Part shown: positions 40,553 to 52,696 of the stretch, one piece after another
Position numbering within the stretch: position 1 is the stretch's first letter
How the letters are laid out: each line of letters starts with the position of its first letter
Assembly: GCA_002099365.1 (NCBI GenBank)
Contig: MSED01000002.1
Location: 3,348,001 to 3,412,000, forward strand
Reading direction: 5' to 3'
DNA length: 64,000 nt
Source: Phialophora verrucosa
Taxonomy: Eukaryota; Ascomycota; Eurotiomycetes; Chaetothyriales; Herpotrichiellaceae
Translations under genes and position numbers: made by a program
The notes under the pieces: model-generated
Database searches by the model: none
The model's input: only the letters and a program-made list of their open reading frames with translations
Told to the model about the DNA's origin: nothing

Positions 40553-42966
40553 TCATGATTCATCGTCTTCCTCAGCACCAGCGTCAGCAGCGTCGCTCTC
40601 GTTATCTTGATCTTCGTCGGTTTGAGCATCTTCATCGTCTTTGACGACTCTTCTACGCCAAGTCGGGTCTGAGACGTATTCGACCGTCGTCCTCCCGACT
40701 TTCTTGTTACCGATCTTTGCGGACGCCTCTAACACACCCTTGATGCTCGACACCACAATCTCAATGATTATCTTGAATGCGAGGGCTTTTGGAGGCTTGC
40801 CAGTGTCTTCGATGTGCCTAGCACGCTCCGCTAGAGCCTGCGCAGTAAAGTCGACTTTCAGGGTTGCTATGGGAAAGACACCTGCGCCCATGTTAGACCT
40901 GCTACCGCACATGGCTGGTTAAACTTACAGTTCTCATCCAGACGAGTAGGAGCATCCTTCAATGGACATTTATATACGACTTGCTCAATGCGAGCTTCGT
41001 CGATCTTCTCCTGGGCGTTTTCCACCACAGCATAAAGCTCAAGCTTCTTTTTCATGTTTTCGGACAACTTCTCTCCCTACATATCGGTTAGTATGATCGT
41101 GAGTGCCGGATATGTATAATGACTTGCCCTCTTCAGTGTCCACTTCATCTGATTTGCCGCTCTTAGCCCTCGAATAGGACATACGAACTGGTCTTCTGCC
41201 TTGTGTATTGCCGACTTGAACTTGGTGTGTACACAGCAACCAATCCAGTCTCGGGCTCTTCTGAACATAACTGGACTCTTCTCGAGCGCTGATATTACCG
41301 CGCCTCTTGCGACGGCAGACCAAGGCTCAAGCGGACTAACAAGCTCGATTTTCCCCTCACCAAACTCTTTGTCAAGAAAGACTTTGAATCGAGCGAAAAC
41401 ATAGGGAGAACAGCTAAGTCCACCGCATAAGGCTACCGTCTGTATCGAGTCAGTACCGCGTTTGCCATTTACACTAGGGAACCGGGTATATTACCCGGAT
41501 GGTGGGACTGCGAGCCTTCTTCACCCTACCGGCCTGTCTTCGGACCAGATCGAAGCTTGTCTGAAGAAGTGGCTCGAACATAGCCTCGACGTCATCGCTG
41601 GGTTTGGGTCAGCCGTGTCTCGATAGCTCTCCCGACCCCCCTGCCCCCGCCGGGGGGGGGGGGGGGCGGGAACCAGGTTGTATACCTTGTTAACTTGACC
41701 TCGTCCTCAAGTGAGTCATAGTATTCACGAACAACCTCACTGTCCTCGTCCAGCTTGTTCATCTTGAGAGAAAGTCGTAAGAACTTTTTGCTCTTATCCT
41801 TTCCTTTGAAGTTACGCTTAACTTCTTCAAAGCTTTTTAGGAAGTTGCTTCCGGCGCCCGTCTTCTCGCTCGGGAGATTCATGAACGCAGCGTCGAAGCG
41901 CTTGTACATTAGCTCATGGAGAGCACGATCAATCGCTGTACCACCCATCTTTGCGCCTGCAGCTGAAGTCAGCAGGCGTATGCTCCTGAAGTGGAGATTT
42001 TTTACCTTGACCAACACATGCTTCTTCCAGCTCGAGCGGCAGCAGTTTGATGATACGGTAAGTGACCAAGTCTACTGTGCCACCACCTATATCCACCACC
42101 GTCACGCATGAGTTCTCCTGGAAGGGAGTGGTCACAAAAGTGTCCTGTGTCGATTTGATAGTCCACAAGAGGGCTGCTTCAGGTTCTTCCGTGAAAAATA
42201 TCTCATCACCCTCTCTGCTGGCGAACCCAGCATCTCTAGCCGCGAGCAATGTCGATTCGCGGGCTTGGAGAGACCATACGGCTGGCAAGGTGAACTGGAA
42301 GCGGAAGGTCGTCTGCTCCGTAGCAGTCTTGCCGATGGCTTTCTCCATCTGCGACATGATATAATCATGTAGAAGGCGAAGAAAGTCGGTCGTCACCTCT
42401 TTGGCATCCTTCCCAGGTTTGATCCGCATCAATCCCTTTCCGACAACATGTTCGAGCAGCGGATCGTCGAGATCTGTCTTCTGAATGTTCTCATCAAGCA
42501 GTAATTTGAACCAAGAACAGCTGAGGAGTCCACCGTCGACGTCGTAACCCCACCGATCTTCGTCGCCAATATCGTCGTTCTCTTCGGCATACGCAATCAA
42601 GCTTGGGACCTTTTGAGCGATGTTGTTCAGACCACCGGGCCATTTCTGGATGACTTCGACGTCTTGGAAACTTTTTGTGCTTGTCACGAACGCCACACCT
42701 GAGTATGTAGTGCCGAAGTCGACCCCAACGATGATTCGTGCGGCCGCTCTTTCTTTAGCAGCGTCCCGATAGGCCTTTGCCTTCCTCCGCCGCTCCACCG
42801 CTTCCGGCGTAAGTTCAGTTTTTGGGCGTTTCCGCTTGGCCAAGGCGGTGCTCTTACTCGCTACCTCTAACTTTGAGGCACGCTTCTTCGGGGCGGCTAA
42901 TGTGTTGGCGGCAGTCAGCTTCACCGGCACATCCATGACACCGAGAGCTGTGCCTTTCATCGCCAT
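40553..42966 (-). CDS. Divergent Hsp70-family ATPase
   Basis: Six exons (42966..42006, 41956..41686, 41597..41495, 41439..41128, 41076..40929, 40881..40553) encode 707 residues. Phosphate-1 motif IIVGVDFGTTYSGVAF lies at residues 78-93 and phosphate-2 VTVVDIGGGTVDLVTY at about 300. The adenosine motif is in exon 4 (TVALCGGLSCSPYVFARFKV). The protein resembles the fungal Hsp70-like/HSPA12-type group, which has the actin-fold ATPase but a poorly conserved substrate domain. Odd features are a basic N-terminal 78 residues (KRKRPKTELTPEAVERRRK, NLS-like) and a very acidic C-tail (DEDAQTDEDQDNESD). Introns are 47-88 nt; intron 4 (41127..41077) uses a GC donor (GCAAGT) with a perfect TACTAAC branch. 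Intron 2 holds a 15-G run. The start is ATG at 42966. Confidence 0.85.
41652..41666 (+). repeat. Homopolymer run of 15 G
   Basis: Fifteen consecutive G, followed by C and GGG, lie inside intron 2 of the Hsp70-like gene (C-rich on the coding strand). The run is prone to slippage and could form G-quadruplex structure. Confidence 0.9.
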
Positions 42967-43478
42967 TATTGTACGTCGAAGCTTGGTAAGAAGGATATGA
43001 TATCTCGATGGCGTTGTGGTGATGACGAGACTCTGCTTGGGCGAGTCGGGAAGGCAGCTGTATGAAGGTATGAGTAAGAAGAAGATAGGTACAAGCTGGA
43101 TGAAGGTATAAGGAAGAAGAGGAGGAGGATGAGTACATGGAAGAAGGTGAAATAAAGGTGAGGCGACTTTAAGTAGGGGAGAGTCGACACTACGATGGAT
43201 CACATGCTTTCATATCCTTTGCACTGAGATAATGCTGAGTGGAAGTCGACGGTAGGGTCAATATCATTGCGACTTCACGCGGCAGGCCCTTTTTCCCGGT
43301 TGAGCCTGACTACATGGGAATCGGCACAGACGTCCTCTTGAGTGAACCCTCTTATTCACTGGCTCAAGGCCTATCTCTTTCCATTCTCCATTTCCGATCA
43401 GGAAAATCACACCCCTCTGAACATTGTCTCGCAGTTCAGTCAACACTTCTACCTCAACTGGTCATCTGCAAAACCACT
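42967..43478. promoter_or_regulatory. Divergent promoter region
   Basis: 512 bases between the start codons of the Hsp70-like gene (minus) and the coiled-coil gene (plus). Pyrimidine-rich leader sequence precedes the Hsp70 ATG. No heat-shock element array was recognised. Confidence 0.4.
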
Positions 43479-45979
43479 ATGGACTCCAGCAAAAGCGACA
43501 ATGGCTTGGACATCACAGATTCGAGAGCTATATCAGTCGAAGTACCAAGACAGAAGATGGTGGTAGCAGAGGGCGACTCGGATGTGTCGAGTGCTAATCC
43601 TGGAGCGACTAAAGGTGACTTTAAGATGAAGTTAAGACGGTCGGACAGCGGAAATGGTAAAACAAGCTCTTGTTCAAACGAGACTGCTCCAGCCGAAGAT
43701 TCAGAAGTCTCAGAAATGGCGAAGTTCAATGGCCAACAGTCAGATGATGATAGCGAATATGATCCTTCCCTGACCGAGGAGAAATCAGCAAAGCAACAAG
43801 CCTCCAAAGAAACAAGCTCACCTGGCCCTAAGAGGGGGAAACCGAAAGGCAAGGCTGGTAGGACCAGCGATCCGGGGAGGCGGAGACACCGACCGGTCCT
43901 TAACCCGGAACAATCACAAACCAAAATTCTTGAACAGGAGAACACCATCGAAAGCTACAAAAAAGCCAAAGTCAAGCATTTGGAGCGAATAAAGGCACTG
44001 AAGCAAATCGAGAGCGCTCTGAGAGAAGACAATTCCCGGCTTAAACAAGCTGTTCGAGATTTGAAGGGTCAGATCTCGGAGCACGAGACCATCATTCAAG
44101 GATATCAGGATGATGCGCTTCAACTTCTCGGCAAAGATAAAGCAGAGGCACTGCCGGATGATGAGGTCATCAGAGCGTTGACCGCGCTTTTCAAGGAAAC
44201 CAAAGAATGGGCCAATACCTGGTCAATCAAGACGTGGAATGATGTTTTCAAGGCCAAAGTACGAAATACACTCATTCTGCGCCAAGAGAATGAGAGCAAC
44301 CCGCTTGCGACAGAGTGGCTGGCTAAGGAGGTTGACATGGCGGTCGGCAACAAGCAAACTCCAGTCCAAATAGTCTTGAACGCACTCCTTAACTGGTTCC
44401 TCTGCAATGAGACATTTCGAAAACCGTTTGCACATTTGGGCAGGAGGCTTCAGGGTAGGGCAAACAACAGTTTTGAAGACTGCATGAACTGGATCCTCGA
44501 AGCCGCGAAAGAAAGTATGCAACTTTGTTTAGATTGAGGCTAGAGTTGTGCTGACAGAAAACAGAATCTCCCGAAGATCACAACCAGCTCAGAGCCCGCA
44601 TTTGTGCCCTAGTCGATAAGCCTGCTCTCGATGGAAGCAAGGAAGTTAAATTATCTTCTCGTCAAATGGACATGCAGCGCCGACGCCAAGCTCGTTGCGA
44701 AAATATAGCGGATGTTTGGCTGTCGACGTTCAGCGTGGGCTTACAAGAAGTTAGCGACCATGATGCAGAAAAGCGCCGTGGGGAAATGCTAGAGATAGTG
44801 GAGGCTGCCTTACGTCTATCTGCCAGACTATCGGCTGAAAACCCCGAGGTGGTAATTTTGTTTCTTAACGACATGGGAAAGACCAAGTTTAACCTCAAGG
44901 CCAATTGGTTCAAGCCACATCGAGCCCTGAAGCTGGACGACGAAGAACATAACGACGGGCCACGGAACGCTGAAGCAACAGCTTTAGTTGGTCGTTCCTT
45001 CGACATGGTCGTGGAGCCTTGCATTGCCAGATTTGGTGATGCAAAGGGTCAAGAGTATGGCAAGTATCATGTGCTGCACCCTGCCGTTGTTTGGATGGTG
45101 AAGGGCATGGAAATTTCTGCAGAAGAGTCTTCGGAAGACGAGGCAGGCTGCACATATCAATCCTTTACGCAGATGATGTCGACTGCAGGAACAAGCCACG
45201 ACCGTGGAACACCCTCAAACTCGTATCTTGAGAGTGGCGCGCAAGGCGAATCGAGTGAATCTGCACGTCTGGCCCATCGACGGGCAGTCAGCAAACTTCG
45301 TCGTGACACAAAGCCACCTCGGAGATACGGTTTTGGGGAGAACGACGGGAATGCTGTTGGCAATAAAGAGGACATCAACCGCAATATGAGTTCTCCGGGG
45401 ATTTCTGGGGGGCAGGCCCCTTCGATCAGCTCTCGCCACTCCCAGAAGATCGTTGACCTATCCACGGTTGAGTCCAGACGCGACCCGCTGGATAAAAATA
45501 CCTCCAATGATGAAAACGGCTCGACATCAGAAGCAGAGCATGAAGCAGAGGGTTGCCGACCGAGTCTGGCAGAGTCAGAAACATCAACGCCAAAGACTGA
45601 CGTCAGCAAGACCCGGGAGGGCCGCTTGAAGACACCTCGCAAGAGAGCAAGGAAGGATCGAAGTAGGCAGGCATCTGGTCGGGAACAAGATGACTCGGAC
45701 AACAATGCAAACCCACACATGAAGGAAGAAACGTTGAAAGGCGGTACTACTGCCGTCAGAGCTACCCAGAGACACAAGGAGGAGGCACCCCTAGGATCCG
45801 GATCGGAATCTCGCTCTACGCTCTCCAAGAAACGCAAGAACTCCGACATCCATACCGCAGAGCAAGTGATGGAATGGGATCATATCGAAGGCAAACGTCC
45901 GGACAAGATGTCAAGGAACGAGACGGATCAACTGTTATCAGCACGAAGACTGACGGTTCGAACAGTCGACAAGAAATAG
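43479..45979 (+). CDS. Large coiled-coil protein of unknown function
   Basis: Two exons (43479..44514 and 44565..45979) encode 816 residues. The 50-nt intron (44515..44564) runs GTATGC to AAACAG with a GCTGAC branch. Residues 1-140 are disordered, Ser/Lys-rich, and include a basic KRGKPKGKAGR. A coiled coil follows at about 145-225 (ILEQENTIESYKKAKVKHLE, KQIESALREDNSRLKQ). A globular, Trp-containing region follows (EWANTWSIKTWNDVFKAKVR, ILFLNDMGKTKFNLKANWF, HPAVVWMVKGME). The last ~300 residues are again disordered with several NLS-like clusters (TPRKRARKDRS, SKKRKNS). It is probably nuclear. I do not recognise the family. A more upstream in-frame ATG at 43314 is possible; 43479 is preferred for context. 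Confidence 0.75.
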
Positions 45980-47786
45980 ACTCGTAGCACTGGTGGAGTG
46001 AAGATGACACCTTCCCTCAGCGTATGACAAGCCTTCAAGTCCTAATAACCTAGCATAGCACAATATGATCGCAGTGGTCTGGCCAAGGGGTGATGGTAGC
46101 ATCGTTGGAATCCACCCGCACTGCGCAGAACAATCGGAGCCAAAATGTCGACAGCAGGAATGGTGTAGGGAGGAATTTCGAAATCAGGAATGCCGTCATC
46201 AGAATGGTCACCTGGTGTACAAGTAGGCAATTAGGCAACAAAGGAACAGAGCGGATTTTTGATACTACTCTACCTCCCAAGAGCTGATCAGGATCGCTGA
46301 ATTCATTGACTCCGAGGATATAGGCATGATCCAGGGGAAAACATTTGGTGAAGCATGACTCAATTCGACGGCAAATTGAGAACTCTGGCTGAAGAAAATG
46401 TCGTGCTTTCGGTGCAACTCTTGCGGAATTGGCTCATCAACTTTCGCTCAAAATATTGGACGCATACCTAGGATGATGATAGTCATTCTACATTCCAGTG
46501 GCGTCCAACAGTCTCTCAAACGATTGGAGTGACGTAAACTTGATCACTTCTTACAACCTCTCCCTGGTGAACCTGATGCCACGTAGGTATTGTTCAATTC
46601 TCGTAGATGCGCCTCTTCAAACGGGGCTGTACCTGCGTTTTCTGGGATCATAAGTGCGCCCTGTCGACTCGTGCGGTGATGCTACTCCGTCCTCTGCTGA
46701 CTGGGTCTGGAACGGCACTCTATTCATGAGTGGGACTGCAATCACAGCTCAATATCGCTGACCGAGAACGGATCTGGAGAGGGGGCTCGTTTATTAAGCT
46801 CAGTAGAATCCGAAGTTGCCGATGGGAAGACATCTCAACCGCAGCATCGAGGGGCTCACCATAAATCGAGATCGCTCGACTGAACAACAAAATAAGTGCG
46901 GCTTGTACCTTCGAGTAATCTGAGCTGAACTTCATCCGGGAAAGGCAGGTCAAAACACTTCTACCTGATGTTGGATGACGGCGTCTGTTGAGCTGAACGT
47001 TCGCGCTGTCGTCGACGAGAAACGTAAGAAAAGGGGTCCTTAGTTGCTAGTGAAAGTTGACGCCAGCAGCTATCTTACGGCGGCGCAGAGAGCGTCTAGT
47101 GGCTATCTTTTTCCAAACGCTTGTCCGTCTGTTGGCACTTCCCATTCCAATTCCACAACAGAGGACAGTGTGAGTACCAGTAACAGTCCACATGGTTCGC
47201 TCTCATGAGGTGAAGACGTCCACTGAGTCGTTGAGGTATTGTCAACCTCGACCAACTCACAGCCTTCTGCGCAGACTTGAAAAGGAGACAACAATATCAA
47301 GCCCTTCGTATTGTTCTTGATGTCTCAAAAATCCGTCTCCAGCCCACCACCTTGTAAGAGACGAAATCCACACTGGGGCAGCATGTAAGCGATACTTGAA
47401 AGGCAATAGAGTTGGGAGCTGAGACTGGTGATCCAAGGAATGATTTCTGTGATTCCAGGTGCATATACAAAGTGAAGGGGTTCTGAATGGAGGAAGAACT
47501 ATCTCAACCTTGCTTCATCTGTCGCTTTCCTCTGCATCGTCTTTCCCAGCTGGCGTCCCTCTCATCGAAGCCTGCTCTCAACCACAGCTCGATATTTCTT
47601 TGCCGCAAAATCCTTTCCTCGTCTCCCCATTCACTGACACCTTCTATCCCTCACGAAGTTCGATCTTTCGACCGCCTTCATTTCTTCATCATCTCCTTGT
47701 GTTGACTCCATCTTAGCTTTCCTCCTCAGGTCCTTTGCTGTTGGAGCCATATTGGCGTCATTCTCCCAGCCAGCTGCGCTCCTTCC
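45980..47786. other. Longest coding gap right of 25 kb after 57-59 kb; no gene seen
   Basis: About 1.8 kb between two plus-strand genes. Frames are short, conflicting and lack splice-connected continuity. It contains the pheromone-receptor promoter. From about 47500 to 47700 the plus strand is strongly pyrimidine-rich (CTTCATCTGTCGC, TCTCCCCATTC), which fits a long 5' UTR. Confidence 0.45.
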
Positions 47787-49160
47787 ATGCTCCTCCTCAC
47801 TGTGAGCAACAGTTCTGCAGCCACAATGACCACCTCCTCCACACTCACTCTCCCAACTGCGGGAGTCGGCGGCTCATACTACGACATGGCCTTTGAGGTT
47901 CCGGTTTACCCAAACTCCCCCAACAACTTGGCGAGCTGGCGTCTGATAGACACTTGGAACAATCTCAACGTCAGCTATGCCTCGACTCAAGGAATCGCGG
48001 CCGGGCTGGTCTGGGCCACGCTGACCTACCTGCTCGCCTTGACTCCAGACCGCAAGAGAACCACTCCATTTCACAGCTTCATGCTCGTGGGCCTAGTCTG
48101 CCTGCTCATTCACATGATGATTGACATCGTGTCGAGCCTTACCCCAGGCCTTCAATCTCTCTCAGCTTACACTGCCGTCACATTCGACCTCGCCGACAGC
48201 ATATGGACAAGAGAGTTTGTCGCAACATTTGCCGCCAGTCAAGTCACAGCATGGTTCGCTTTCGTCTTCGCCACCATCTGCCTTTGGCTCCAAGCCAAAG
48301 GGTTGATGTCTGGACTCAAAGTTCGCCGGCCGGGAATCTACAGGATCGTCTTGAGCTACCTTGTCCTTACCTCCATGGCTGCGCTGGCTGCCGGAATGGC
48401 GTACAGCATCCACCAGATCACGGTCATCGGCGCGGCAGCCACCGACGATGTTTCGTCGATCAGCATAGGGTATACCGCTCGGGTGGCGTACCTGTCGACG
48501 TATACCATTTGCGTCGGAAGTTACAGCTTGGTCTCCATGATCTCTGTTGCGGACATCGTATGGAAGCGTCAAACGGCCATTTCGGGGGGCGGCCCGTATT
48601 CTTCGGCTTTGAATCTCGTCGGTCTGCTCTGCGCCCAGTCCTTCGTCATCCCATGTAAGTCGTCCTCGGACAGAAGCTCGCTCCGAGATTGCTGACCCAT
48701 CGCCGATTCAGTCATCTTCTGCATCCTGCAGGTGGTACCTCGACAGACCACGGTTATGCATCCCGAACTCATGCTCCTGCCCTCAGTCTATATGATCCTA
48801 CCTCTCGGCTCACTCTTCATGACGGTCAATTCAAATTCCAACCCTAGCGGCGGTGCCACCGCGTCTCCCAGAACGCCAGCTTTTCCACCGAGCAACTGCA
48901 ACACTCCAGCCGAGAATGGCTTTGCCGACAGCGATATGACTCTGACATATAGGGCTGCATATCCAGGCACTCGACCTAGCTCGCACTTCCTCGGCAGTGG
49001 CCATATCGATCGTGAACTCAGCAGCATCGATGCAATGGAATGTGGTGAGAGTATGAGGCGGCGACAAGAGACAGAGATCGAGGCTCAGGTTGAGACAACG
49101 TTGCTGAACAAGGAGAGTCAAGAGAAGGAAGTTGTGGTTCATCCAAGAATGGCGACCTAA
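47787..49160 (+). CDS. Ste2-type fungal pheromone GPCR
   Basis: Two exons (47787..48654 and 48712..49160) encode 438 residues. The intron 48655..48711 runs GTAAGT to ATTCAG. Seven hydrophobic segments are visible. They run from GIAAGLVWATLTYLLAL (about residue 70) to LPSVYMILPLGSLFM in the last. The diagnostic Ste2 segment is ALNLVGLLCAQSFVIPFIFCILQ (helix 6, with the Q-S-x-x-I-P pattern), followed by LPLGSLFM in helix 7. An extracellular N-terminus holds possible N-glycosylation sites (NVSYAS, N-terminal NSS). The cytoplasmic tail is Ser/Thr-rich. Ste2 receptors bind the alpha-factor-like peptide pheromone and signal through a G-alpha and MAP kinase to mating; in many fungi they also direct chemotropism. 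The peptide ligand gene is not in the window. A shorter start at 47826 is possible. Confidence 0.85.
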
Positions 49161-49805
49161 ACAAGCCCCTTGCAATTGTCGCCAGGACGATGGCCCCGCC
49201 AGCCATCGCCGCAGCGACAGCAGCTCTAGACGGACGCCGAAGTCGCGATGTGTGGTGACAGGCTGTGTCCGCGGCTCGGTGAGGAAAATCCGCATTCAAC
49301 AAAGCCATACTCTGCGCAACCGAGGGATCTACGGATGATCGCTTTGTTTATTGCTGATTCAACATGTCACTTGTCAAATGGTGCGGGGTGACGGATACAT
49401 ACGGGTTGGGCTACATATTGTAGTCAAAGGTTGGATCACGCACAACATCAACACCGATTTCTTCACGACCCAGCAGTTTGCAGATATGAGCCTGAGAGAA
49501 CAGGGAGAGGACAAAGGCAGCAGATGAATGCTTAGTCAGGCTTGCTAGCCGGTAGTCAATCCAGGCTGTGCCTTGGATTTCATCTAAAATGAGACAGCAT
49601 GAGAACTGCGCTTCGCTCGGCCGTGATCCCTCTGTGCACCTGTCGATTGAGGAAATCAACAGTAGAAGTGCTGGTAAGTCACAGCTCTGCAGTTGAGTTG
49701 TGTACTAAACGTCACATGTAGCCAGTTGAAAGGGTCCCCTGGCCTTGGTGGCATATTGCTTCGTGCACATCTGAGTTGAGCTATTAGCTATAATCTCTCA
49801 GATAC
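49161..49805. other. Convergent intergenic region
   Basis: 3' flanks of the receptor gene (plus) and the peroxin gene (minus). No gene supported. Confidence 0.45.
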
Positions 49806-51644
49806 TCACGTCGTGACCTTCCTCTTGACTAATCTCACCCACCGTCGTCTCCTCCACTCGCCAGTTCTCCCACGATTCTCCATCCTCGCGGCCTCCTCCC
49901 AATCTCTGTCCTTCACCCCAGTCTTCCCCTTCTTCTCGCGCTTGTCCTTCTCCTTCTCTCGCTTCTTCCTCGCCTTCTCTTCCTCCTTGCTCGTGCTTCT
50001 TACACCAACCTTCGGCACCTCATAGTCACCGTAAGCAAGCCAGAGATCGTCTTCCCTGTTCACTCCCGAACCCGGCGCAGGCGGCAGATCCCACACCCAC
50101 CCGCCAAAGTCGAGATTGATACTCTCTCTTCGATTGGTGCTTATGCGTCGTAGCTCCGTCCCTTCACCGTCCTTCTCGTGATCAATGGGTCCACTAGCGG
50201 TTCGCACACTCGTTGCCTCCTCCTCGTCGTCATCTGCATCATGGTTCAAGACATCATATTCCACCCCCACGACCAACCGCTCATTCACCCATTCCCCAGC
50301 TTCTAAATCAAGCTCCCATTTTTTTCCAGCCCACTCCCACCCCTCGGGTGGCTCGACATCCTCGAAAAAGCGTGTTCCACGCGGTCTGTCGCCTGCTATG
50401 CGAGCCGGAGATAAGGGGTCGTACGGCTGAGGTGTGAATAGGTGGGGCTGCCACTCTGCCGCTGCTTTCTTGGAGGATGTAACGGATGAGAGAGGGCGGT
50501 GCTGTAGCTCGAAGATCTCGACTTCCCTGGTCTCGGGCGTCGAGGAGAGTGCAATCTCAGAAAACTTGGCGAATGAGGATTGAATGGCATGCGGCGTCGC
50601 CGGTAAAGGGATGCCAGTGTTGGGGATATATTTCTGATGCTTGTGGTTCGGATCGTTGAGGGCGAGTTTCGTTTGCTGTTCGGCTTGTGTCTGGAGTTTT
50701 AGGAGATAAGCCTGTGCTGTGGGGTGGGAGGAGATTGTGAAGCTCCAACCGGCGAGAAGGCAGATGAGGCGCCAAGGAACGAGGTGAGCGGTGATGAATG
50801 ACAAGGTCGTCAGGATGGTGAGGTATAAGAAAAGCTGGGACGAAAACCTCTCGTCGGAGAAATTCGTGGCGGGCCCGATGGTGTTGACCAATGCATCGTG
50901 GGCGTTGCTGAAATCAGCCATGCTGTTCTGCAGGTCCCGCATGTTGCGGAAGAAGTCCTTCGATGTTTCGCTGGCGGGTTTAATCACTGTGGCTGGCGCA
51001 AGTGCAGGCCCTGTGAAATCCTGATGGTACTCCCTAGCCATGCTTGTGACTGGCGGGGGCGGAGGATGTCGAGATGTGAATGCCGGGATCATGATGTAAA
51101 ATAAGGCGATGGCCATGGGAACCACAATGATAAGGTAGGGGTCTAGACAGATGTACGTATACGTAGCGAGGAAGGATAGTGTGTGCGTCGGTGTTCGCCA
51201 GGTGAACAGGCGGATGAGTCGGTTCTGGAAGACGAAGACTATGCCGATCCGCGCGTTGAAGCGCCGGAAGTTATTGGTCATCACTGGCAGACTGAATGCC
51301 GGGCGAGAGATGTATATACTCGACCGATGATCGATAGGAGTGGCAGACGAGTCTTCTTCTGGATCGTCTGTAGGAACAACTTGTCGAAGTAAACTCGAAA
51401 ACAGGCGGTCTTGGATAGATGTCCTTAGGCTTGGAGTGGGAGGGTTTTCATCCTTCTCTTGCTCAACAGTGCCGACATTCACGGGCTTTGTCTTTAGCCG
51501 GGACGGTGATAACGGGTTTCCCAGCTTTTGTCTTCCACCTTCGCCTGCTTCTGAGGATGAGCCATCGACATTGCTCGCCGAGAAAGCGATGACCGGGAGA
51601 GGCTCATCGCGGTTGGCAAAGACCTCCGCTGTATATTCGTCCAT
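49806..51644 (-). CDS. Pex30/Pex24-type integral peroxisomal membrane peroxin with dysferlin motif
   Basis: A 612-residue single-exon protein. ATG at 51644 is used because the longer frame starts with TTG. Residues 1-75 are disordered. A hydrophobic reticulon-like region follows (SFLATYTYICLDPYLIIVVPMA, about 150-185) and a second pair of hydrophobic segments near 265-310 (LFLYLTILTTLSFITAHLVP, LICLLAGWSF). The C-terminal half has the DysF pattern: ERLVVGVEYD and PPEGWEWAGKKWELDLEAGE, then a partner GGWVWDLPPAP. Pex28/29/30/31/32 proteins of this build sit at ER-peroxisome contact sites and regulate peroxisome number and size. The highly charged C-tail (EEEKARKKREKEKDKREKKG) is low complexity. 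Confidence 0.85.
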   Translation of the reverse strand: MDEYTAEVFANRDEPLPVIAFSASNVDGSSSEAGEGGRQKLGNPLSPSRLKTKPVNVGTVEQEKDENPPTPSLRTSIQDRLFSSLLRQVVPTDDPEEDSSATPIDHRSSIYISRPAFSLPVMTNNFRRFNARIGIVFVFQNRLIRLFTWRTPTHTLSFLATYTYICLDPYLIIVVPMAIALFYIMIPAFTSRHPPPPPVTSMAREYHQDFTGPALAPATVIKPASETSKDFFRNMRDLQNSMADFSNAHDALVNTIGPATNFSDERFSSQLFLYLTILTTLSFITAHLVPWRLICLLAGWSFTISSHPTAQAYLLKLQTQAEQQTKLALNDPNHKHQKYIPNTGIPLPATPHAIQSSFAKFSEIALSSTPETREVEIFELQHRPLSSVTSSKKAAAEWQPHLFTPQPYDPLSPARIAGDRPRGTRFFEDVEPPEGWEWAGKKWELDLEAGEWVNERLVVGVEYDVLNHDADDDEEEATSVRTASGPIDHEKDGEGTELRRISTNRRESINLDFGGWVWDLPPAPGSGVNREDDLWLAYGDYEVPKVGVRSTSKEEEKARKKREKEKDKREKKGKTGVKDRDWEEAARMENRGRTGEWRRRRWVRLVKRKVTT

Positions 51645-52696
51645 CTTGCCAGTATCTCTCAATCCCGTCTATTCTTGTTCCAGATGGAATATTCACTGAC
51701 TCCGGCAGGAGCATTCATGTTGTATCATTCTTGTGATGACCAAAGGGCCATCTTTCGCGTTTGGGGCGGAATCTGTGGAATGATGTTCGGCCACGTGAAC
51801 GTCATGTCAGCCACAGAGTGGCTTGGCTGTGGCACCAATGACTCGTTAAGGCGGCATGCTTGCGAAGTCGAAGTTAGCCTTGAAGTTTATGCACCATCTC
51901 CCTATCCATGCATGAGCAACACTCGAACAACCCCGGAGTTTTCCATATCGCTGCTCCGCAGAGATCTCACGAATCTATTCCCACCGTTTGAGATGAGAGT
52001 CCACGACAATCAAATTCCAGAACGAGATTGCGAGAGGTGAACAGACATGCTAGTGGATGGTCGCCTTTGATGGCCAATCTTTGCACCCACTTAGCTGTTA
52101 GGGAGCTGCAGTGCACCCAAAGCAGGAAAGTCACCCGTTAAGAGGTTTCCTCCGAGTGGCTCCTCCACTCAAGATCGCCCCCCGTAGAGTTTTAGGTCAT
52201 AGGCCAGCTCAGGCACAACGGCGCCCGTAGGCGTGGGCAACTCGACCCAAACCCCTGGTCGGCTCCATCCAGGCTGCTGCTCCTTCTGAGCCCAGAAGCG
52301 GATTGACAAAGAGGCACTTTTGGGCTGTTTGATTATTGTCACCGCAACATCGAAACCACTTTATTCTTGCGCTTGTATTTCCTCAGCAGCCGTCTATTCT
52401 GAAACATCCTCTACCAGGGTTCCGTCCTGCTTCATCTCGAAGTCAATCGTATCTCCTCCGGCTGTTCGGAACCATCCCCTGACGACATTCCAACACACGC
52501 GTCCACGGTTGCCCCGTACCAATCAGCATAGGTACCCTGGTCGCGACTGGGTCGATCTGACTTGCACTTCATTGCAGTCACCACTGAGCCTCCCCGATGG
52601 ACTGAGCAAGTTGACACCGTGTTGGTGTTTGAAGTTGGGTCATTGGCAAGTGAGCTGAATGCGAGCTGAATGTGAAAGAGGTGGGAGAAGGCCACG
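51645..52696. other. Divergent intergenic region
   Basis: About 1 kb between the peroxin gene (minus) and the kinase gene (plus). The 5' UTR and possible unseen upstream exon of the kinase lie here. No separate gene was accepted. Confidence 0.4.

Noticed and set aside
45157..45849. 230-residue minus-strand frame
   Set aside because: Antisense shadow of the coiled-coil protein's C-terminal half.
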